Source of the DNA: Spirochaetales bacterium
GTDB lineage: Bacteria > Spirochaetota > Spirochaetia > DSM-2461
Reading direction: 5' to 3'
NCBI GenBank assembly: GCA_016936555.1
Contig: JAFGXR010000059.1
Coordinates: 1 to 54,988, forward strand
DNA: 54,988 bases
Under the pieces are notes generated by a model that was not told the DNA's origin, made no database searches, and worked only from the letters and a program-made list of their open reading frames with translations. Made by a program: the position numbers and the translations under genes. Positions 50,456 to 54,988 of this stretch are shown one piece after another; the stretch's first letter is position 1; every line of letters starts with the position of its first letter.

Positions 50456-51358
50456 GTGTTTCAGAAACAGAATATGATGAGGAAGGTGCTGTATTCGCTT
50501 ATACCGGTCTACCTTTTCTCCATCTATCTATACGGATGGCGGGCACTGGCCATCGCCGCTGTTGTCTTTCCGCTGGGAATTGCGACGGAATTCATCTTTA
50601 CAAAACGCAACAATAAAAAGGTTTCGGAAGCCGTCCTGGTCACCTGCACTCTTTTTACTCTCGCCATGCCGCCCATGATCCCCTTGTGGATTGCCGGTAT
50701 CGGAATTATTTTCGGCGTCATGTTCGGAAAAGCCATCTACGGCGGATTCGGCCGGAATGTGTTCAATCCCGCCATTACGGGACGCCTTTTCATCTACATC
50801 ACTTTTCCCCTGCTCATGACCACCAGCTGGATGACTCCCGGCCGTTTCGGCACCCTCGGAGCCGATGCCGTATCGAGCGCCACATCTCTCGAGCTGATGA
50901 GGTCCGGGCAGATTCCCGAATTGACCAACCTTCTTTTCGGCATCCGCATGGGAACCCTCGGCGGCAGCGCCGTAATTCTGATCGTCCTGGCTGCGATATA
51001 CCTCCTGGTGACCAAAACGGCCAGCTGGCGTTCCATGATAGCCATGCTCGTCTCTTTTCTCGGGCTCCAGGCGATGCTCTATTATACCGGAGTTATTCAG
51101 GCGCCGCCCCTTCACAGCCTCATGTCGGGAAGCGTTCTCTTCGTCGGAGTTTTCATGGTGACCGACCCCATTTCATCCCCCAAGAAAAACCTGGCTCTGG
51201 TGCTTTACGGAATTATCATCGGGGTGTCCGTCGCCCTGATCCGCGACTTCTCCCTTTTCCCCGAAGGAACCAGCTTCGGTATTCTCATGGGGAACATGTT
51301 CGCTCCGCTTCTCGATGAGCTGGCCGCGAAAACGGAAAAGAAGAAGGTGAAAGCATGA
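50456..51358 (+). CDS. Rnf/NQR subunit RnfD/NqrB (FMN-bearing membrane protein)
   Basis: The 300-residue membrane protein has about nine helices and the family block GKAIYGGFGRNVFNPAITGR. The covalent FMN site is DAVSSATSLE with Thr143 in SSAT (SGAT in most relatives). At 300 residues it is close to RnfD and lacks the longer N-terminus of NqrB. It carries electrons across the membrane while the pump moves Na+ or H+. GTG 50456 follows AAGGGGG; a later ATG at residue 7 or 8 is possible. It overlaps the next gene by four bases. Confidence 0.9.
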   Translation: MFQKQNMMRKVLYSLIPVYLFSIYLYGWRALAIAAVVFPLGIATEFIFTKRNNKKVSEAVLVTCTLFTLAMPPMIPLWIAGIGIIFGVMFGKAIYGGFGRNVFNPAITGRLFIYITFPLLMTTSWMTPGRFGTLGADAVSSATSLELMRSGQIPELTNLLFGIRMGTLGGSAVILIVLAAIYLLVTKTASWRSMIAMLVSFLGLQAMLYYTGVIQAPPLHSLMSGSVLFVGVFMVTDPISSPKKNLALVLYGIIIGVSVALIRDFSLFPEGTSFGILMGNMFAPLLDELAAKTEKKKVKA

Positions 51359-51960
51359 AAAAAGACAGTTTGATCTACACGGTTCTCGTAACCGCCGTCT
51401 CGGCTTTTATCTTTGTTTTCCTTCTCTCTCTTGCCAACGGCGCCACCAGTGAAAAAGTCGCTGAAAACCAGCGTGTCCTCGAGGCTAAAGCCTATCTGAC
51501 CGCCGCCGGCATTGCCGTTAAGGAAGATATGGATGTGGAAAAGGAACTGATGACCGTCTTCCCGCAATTCGATAGTGCCAGACCCTATCAGGAAACGACC
51601 CTGAACGGGAAAAAGCTGATCGTCGCTCCTTTTCAGGGCAGCGGGCTCTGGGGAACCATTTATGGTGTACTGGGTATGAGCGCTGACTTCTCCCGCATCG
51701 TCGGGATGGAAATCCTTTCCCATTCGGAAACCCCCGGACTGGGGGGGCGCATCGATGAGGCCTGGTTCAAAGACCAGTTCAGCGGAGAATACGCCGTCGA
51801 CGGCATCGTCATCCGTCACGGTGGCGGAAAAGGCGATACCGATAAGGACAACGGAGAAGTGGACGGGATTACCGGAGCCTCGAGAACAAGCGATTCGCTC
51901 CAGCAGATTATCAATGACCAGATTGATAAGATGAAGTCCGCCAAAGGAGGTATGAACTGA
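51355..51960 (+). CDS. Rnf/NQR subunit RnfG/NqrC (periplasmic flavoprotein)
   Basis: The 201-residue protein has one N-terminal membrane helix (about 7-28) and a periplasmic FMN-binding domain. The block HSETPGLGGRIDE is characteristic. The flavin attachment motif is DGITGASRTSD, with Ser176 where NqrC of Vibrio has Thr. ApbE-type transferases can use either, so it is probably still modified. It passes electrons to the D subunit. Overlap with the neighbours (four bases before, one base after) shows tight co-translation. Confidence 0.92.
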   Translation: MKKDSLIYTVLVTAVSAFIFVFLLSLANGATSEKVAENQRVLEAKAYLTAAGIAVKEDMDVEKELMTVFPQFDSARPYQETTLNGKKLIVAPFQGSGLWGTIYGVLGMSADFSRIVGMEILSHSETPGLGGRIDEAWFKDQFSGEYAVDGIVIRHGGGKGDTDKDNGEVDGITGASRTSDSLQQIINDQIDKMKSAKGGMN

Positions 51961-52571
51961 TGAACGGTGACTCTCCCGCAAAAATACTCAAGGAAAACGT
52001 GTGGACCAATAACCCCATCTTCATACAGATCCTGGGGATCTGTTCCACTCTTGCCGTAACCAATAACCTGACCAATACGCTGATCATGACCCTGGGGGTT
52101 ATGTTTGTCGCGGCTTTCACCAATATAACCGTTTCCCTGCTGAAGCAGGTGATTCCCCGGAAAGTCCGCATGATCGTCCAGACGCTTATCATCGCCTTCT
52201 ATGTCATCATCGTCGACATTCTGCTCCGGGCCTATCTGCCGGAAATCAGTAAATCGCTCGGGCCCTATGTCGGCCTGATCATCACCAACTGCATCATCAT
52301 GGGACGAGCCGAAGCCTTCGCCCAGTCCCACGGGCCTCTTATTTCCGCCTGGGACGGACTGACTTCGGGACTGGGATACATGTGGGTGCTGATGCTCATC
52401 GCCTTTGTCCGGGAGATCCTGGGCTTCGGAACCGTTTTCGGCTATGCCGTTCTCCCGGAGACCTTCACCCCCTGGACCATCATGGTCATGGCTCCCAGCG
52501 CTTTCTTTCTGCTGGGATCGGTTCTCTGGATCGCCAAAGCGATCATACTGAAAAAGGAAAGGGGGAAATAA
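51960..52571 (+). CDS. Rnf/NQR subunit RnfE/NqrD
   Basis: The 203-residue protein has six membrane helices. LKENVWTNNPIFIQILGICSTLAVTN is the standard N-terminal block of RnfE/NqrD, and AYLPEISKSLGPYVGLIITNCIIMGRAEAF carries the Asn-Cys of the conserved helix pair. In the related complexes this subunit and its partner (next gene) hold an iron centre between them. It starts at the stop codon of the previous gene (TGATG) and leaves one base before the next. Confidence 0.95.
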   Translation: MNGDSPAKILKENVWTNNPIFIQILGICSTLAVTNNLTNTLIMTLGVMFVAAFTNITVSLLKQVIPRKVRMIVQTLIIAFYVIIVDILLRAYLPEISKSLGPYVGLIITNCIIMGRAEAFAQSHGPLISAWDGLTSGLGYMWVLMLIAFVREILGFGTVFGYAVLPETFTPWTIMVMAPSAFFLLGSVLWIAKAIILKKERGK

Positions 52572-52572
52572 T

Positions 52573-53166
52573 ATGGCTCCGGAAATTCATCCTATCGTAC
52601 TGCTTTTCGCCTCTGTCTTCACGAGCAACATTCTCCTGGCCAACTTCCTGGGAATGTGTTCCTTCATCTCCATTTCCAAGGACATGAAATCGGCCAACGG
52701 CCTCGGGCTGGCGGTAACGGTTGTGCTCACCATCACTTCCATGCTCAACTGGGTGCTGCTGAAATTCGTCATCATCCCTCTGGACCTGATCTATCTGCGC
52801 TACATCATCTTCATCATCGTAATCGCCGCGACGGTCCAGATCCTGGAGATGATCATCGACCGCGTCTCTCCGGCGCTCTATCTGTCGCTGGGAATTTTCC
52901 TCCCGCTGATTACGGTAAACTGCGCCATTCTCGGCGTGGCCCTTTTCATGCAGATCCGGGAATACAATTTCGTCCAGACCGTTGTTTTTTCCTTCGGTTC
53001 GGGCATCGGTTGGTGGCTCGCCATCATGGCCTTGTCGGCCATCAATAAAAAGATAGAAAAGGCGCCGGTTCCGCCGGCCCTCAAAGGCCCGGGAATCACC
53101 CTGATCACCATCGGCTTCATGGCCATGGCGTTCATCGGATTCTCCGGAATGCTGAGCGTACAGTAA
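52573..53166 (+). CDS. Rnf/NQR subunit RnfA/NqrE
   Basis: The 197-residue, six-helix membrane protein has TSNILLANFLGMCSFISISKD and ISLGIFLPLITVNCAILG-type LSLGIFLPLITVNCAILGVAL, the inverted counterpart of the RnfE/NqrD blocks with their Cys residues. It pairs with the preceding subunit. Length and position in the operon match other Rnf and NQR clusters. Confidence 0.95.
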   Translation: MAPEIHPIVLLFASVFTSNILLANFLGMCSFISISKDMKSANGLGLAVTVVLTITSMLNWVLLKFVIIPLDLIYLRYIIFIIVIAATVQILEMIIDRVSPALYLSLGIFLPLITVNCAILGVALFMQIREYNFVQTVVFSFGSGIGWWLAIMALSAINKKIEKAPVPPALKGPGITLITIGFMAMAFIGFSGMLSVQ

Positions 53167-53179
53167 GGAGGCTCGAGAG

Positions 53180-54289
53180 ATGATGATAATCATAGCGCCG
53201 GTCTCTGTCGCCCTCATCGCGGCTATTCTGGCAGCGGCCATTTCCATCGTGGACAAAATCGTCAACAACTATGGAGAAGTGGAAGTCGACATCAACGACG
53301 GCAAGAAAAAAATCAAATTGAACGGAGGGGAGTCTCTCCTCTCGTCTCTGGCGGGACAGGAAATCTTCGTTCCCTCCGCCTGCGGGGGAAGGGGTACCTG
53401 CGGGGCCTGCAAATGCCAGGTCACCAGTGATGTCGGGCCCTATCTGCCGACGGAAACGCCATTTATGACAAAGGAAAACCTCGCCGACAACATCCGCCTG
53501 GCCTGCCAGGTGAAAATCAAGAGCGACATCTCCATTAAAATCCCCGACGATCTGTTCAACATTAAAAAATACGATTCCATCGTGAAATCCATCGTCGATG
53601 TGACCCATGATATCAAAGAGGTCACCTTCGATCTCCAGGGAGAGGAGATTAACTTCGAAGCAGGAAAATACGTTCAGCTTGTCGTGCCTCCCCACGGGAA
53701 GATCAAAGGATCGACGCAGCGGGCTTATTCCATGGCGTCAAGACCCGGGGAAAAGGATATCGTCAGACTTCTTATCAGACTGGTTCCCGGCGGTATCGCC
53801 ACGACCTGGGTTCATACGGAACTGAAGGAAGGGGACCGGGTTGAACTGGTCGGTCCGTTCGGAGATTTCTTCAGGACGCCGACCGATTCGACCATGATCT
53901 GCGTCGCCGGAGGGTCCGGTATGGCTCCCTTTATGTCTATTCTCTTCGATATGCTCGACACAGGTGAGCTGGACCGCGAAGTCTGGTATTTCTTCGGAGC
54001 CCGGACGGTGAAAGATATGTTCTATCTCGATGAGCTGAGAGAGCTTGAGAAAAAGCTGCCCAACTTCCACTTCGTTCCGGCTCTGTCCGAACCGGAAGAA
54101 GGCACGCCCTGGGACGGCGCGACGGGACTGATTACCGATGTGCTCGATAAGTATCTGAAAGAGGAAATCGGAACGGAAAAGAAACGGGAAGGCTATCTCT
54201 GCGGCAGCCCCGGTATGATCAACGCCTGCAACAATGTCTTTACGGCGAACAAAGTATCGCTCGACGATATCTTCTACGATAAATTCTGA
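53180..54289 (+). CDS. nqrF: NqrF-type NADH dehydrogenase subunit ([2Fe-2S], FAD)
   Basis: The 369-residue protein has an N-terminal membrane helix (about 3-25). A plant-type ferredoxin domain follows, with Cys68, Cys74, Cys77 and Cys109 (ACGGRGTCGACKCQV, then LACQVK). Next are an FAD domain (AYSMASRP) and an NAD(H) domain (VAGGSGMAPFMSIL, then YLCGSPGMINACNNV). This is NqrF, the NADH entry point of Na+-NQR, and is not found in standard Rnf operons, which use RnfC and RnfB. It follows AAGGAGG. Its union with RnfD/G/E/A-like subunits makes this operon NQR-like, but without NqrA. Confidence 0.95.
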   Translation: MMIIIAPVSVALIAAILAAAISIVDKIVNNYGEVEVDINDGKKKIKLNGGESLLSSLAGQEIFVPSACGGRGTCGACKCQVTSDVGPYLPTETPFMTKENLADNIRLACQVKIKSDISIKIPDDLFNIKKYDSIVKSIVDVTHDIKEVTFDLQGEEINFEAGKYVQLVVPPHGKIKGSTQRAYSMASRPGEKDIVRLLIRLVPGGIATTWVHTELKEGDRVELVGPFGDFFRTPTDSTMICVAGGSGMAPFMSILFDMLDTGELDREVWYFFGARTVKDMFYLDELRELEKKLPNFHFVPALSEPEEGTPWDGATGLITDVLDKYLKEEIGTEKKREGYLCGSPGMINACNNVFTANKVSLDDIFYDKF

Positions 54290-54303
54290 TGGAGGTCCTG
54301 TAA

Positions 54304-54756
54304 ATGAAAATGTCACCGGCCATGATAATGGCCCAGGAAAATATGCAGCCGGGGGTCATCACCGAAGAGGGATTCCTCGGAGACGAAACCATCCCCATAG
54401 TGGATATGATCGCCCGTGACGAGGGGGAGATGCGCGATGCCGGATTGTCCTTTGTCGATACGGCGAAGAGACTGGCTTACTTTATGGAAGAAGGCCAGAA
54501 AGGGCTGGGCGAACCGGTTACCATTGATGACAAATGGCTTATCCGCGTCGTCGATCCCCGGGGTCAGCTTCCCTGTCCCTTCAAGGACGGCTTCTTTCAC
54601 AAGATGACGGCTCAGATCACCCGTAAGGAGACTAATGAGTCTGTCGTCGTCACCGATCTTTCCATCCATCTTTTGCGGGAGCATCATTTCATCGAAGGGA
54701 AAGGATCGCGGTTCAGACTTGAGCCTCAGGTCATGAAAAGGGTTCTCTTTGATTGA
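54304..54756 (+). CDS. Uncharacterised last gene of the Rnf/NQR operon
   Basis: The function is not recognised. The 150-residue soluble protein follows GGAGG with ideal spacing, 14 bases after nqrF and before a terminator, so it belongs to the operon. Visible parts are a helical first half (FLGDETIPIVDMIARDEGEM, then LSFVDTAKRLAYFMEEGQKG) and a beta-rich second half with DDKWLIRVVDPRGQLPCPFK (single Cys) and FIEGKGSRFRLEPQ. There is no signal peptide or membrane helix. It could be an assembly factor or a small cytoplasmic subunit replacing part of NqrA. That is inference from position only. Confidence 0.75.
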   Translation: MKMSPAMIMAQENMQPGVITEEGFLGDETIPIVDMIARDEGEMRDAGLSFVDTAKRLAYFMEEGQKGLGEPVTIDDKWLIRVVDPRGQLPCPFKDGFFHKMTAQITRKETNESVVVTDLSIHLLREHHFIEGKGSRFRLEPQVMKRVLFD

Positions 54757-54928
54757 TTGTATCAAGAATATCCGGGGAAAACTTGCTCCGGGTATTTTTT
54801 TTCTATTTTTCATTGTCAGCCTGATTCAGGCTGAAGCTCCTGTAAAACTGGATAATCTGGAAAGCAGGATAAGTCTCGACGGAGATTGGGAGACATGGCC
54901 GGGTCTTGATTCCCGCTCTAAAATTTAA
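54749..54928 (+). CDS. Possible short exported peptide, doubtful
   Basis: A 59-residue frame from a TTG reads KLAPGIFFLFFIVSLIQAEA, a good signal-peptide shape, then KLDNLESRISLDGDWETWPG, and stops. It overlaps the previous gene by eight bases and runs through the terminator hairpin. The ISLDGDWE segment recalls the start of extracellular sensor domains of the 7TM-DISM type. It may be a remnant of a truncated gene or chance. Confidence 0.2.
   Translation: MIDCIKNIRGKLAPGIFFLFFIVSLIQAEAPVKLDNLESRISLDGDWETWPGLDSRSKI
54768..54802 (+). terminator. Rho-independent terminator of the Rnf/NQR operon
   Basis: ATATCCGGG (54768-54776) pairs with TCCGGGTAT (54787-54795) with G-T wobbles, over a ten-base loop, and is followed by eight T. 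It starts 11 bases after the last stop codon of the operon. Confidence 0.85.
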
Positions 54929-54988
54929 TATATAGCGTTTTTCTTCCGATTTATTTTTCTGAAAGGAAATTTAGAAAGGGAGAATAAA

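Noticed and set aside
1-54988. CRISPR arrays, tRNA genes, prophage or insertion sequences
   Set aside because: No regularly spaced repeats, no cloverleaf-like intergenic sequence with a CCA-type end, and no transposase, integrase or phage structural motifs were seen in any reading frame.

Overview
The window looks like chromosomal DNA of a free-living, carbohydrate-fermenting spirochaete (Spirochaetaceae-like). This is an inference from gene content: TRAP and YtcP/LplB-type sugar uptake, YesM/YesN-type regulators, several SpoIIE/STAS and HD-GYP signalling proteins, an Rnf/NQR respiratory pump, and AT-rich intergenic DNA between genes of moderate GC. No gene here fixes the species. No tRNA, CRISPR array, phage or insertion sequence was seen, and no gene-free stretch is longer than about 235 bases.

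Region 1 (1-6000) starts with the 3' end of a 5S rRNA. Signalling genes follow: a response regulator-PP2C phosphatase with a STAS partner, an exported two-repeat protein, a divergent RNase HII-like protein, a RelA/SpoT-type (p)ppGpp synthetase and a PAS-HD-GYP protein. Region 2 (6000-16950) holds a KdgF-like cupin with a Gfo/Idh oxidoreductase. Next come a TRAP-type binding protein set directly before a YesM/YesN two-component pair, a complete TRAP transporter (dctP-dctQ-dctM), a small membrane protein and mannonate dehydratase uxuA. The region ends with a Rieske oxygenase gene broken by one frameshift. Region 3 (17000-22050) has a domain-permuted GH3 enzyme, an AraC regulator and a MATE pump.

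Region 4 (22200-42650) is a pectin-utilisation island. One operon encodes an outer-membrane barrel protein, a PL9 pectate lyase lipoprotein and a Big2-domain lipoprotein. A minus-strand operon encodes two ABC permeases, a solute-binding protein, a GH28 polygalacturonase, a TIM-barrel isomerase and a GH105 unsaturated uronyl hydrolase. A membrane-bound AraC sensor is divergent from that operon. A LacI regulator is co-transcribed with a second solute-binding protein, and tagaturonate epimerase uxaE is divergent from it. A perfect LacI-type operator lies before the barrel gene, and its exact reverse complement lies before uxaE, tying both to one regulon. With uxuA the genes outline pectin -> unsaturated oligogalacturonides -> galacturonate/tagaturonate -> fructuronate -> mannonate -> KDG. 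UxaC, UxuB and KDG kinase/aldolase are not in the window. A HEPN/MNT toxin-antitoxin pair sits inside the island.

Region 5 (42650-49920) has a PLP decarboxylase, a MarR-MATE operon, and a decaying TetR-GH1-MFS operon: TetR has lost its DNA-binding domain, GH1 has an internal deletion plus frame change, and the GPH-family symporter is intact. Region 6 (49920-54988) has rseC divergent from a six-gene operon: four membrane subunits of Rnf/NQR type, an NqrF-type NADH dehydrogenase, and an unrecognised 150-residue protein followed by a clear terminator. The operon has no NqrA, RnfB or RnfC gene. This hybrid makeup and the unknown last gene are the most interesting observations.
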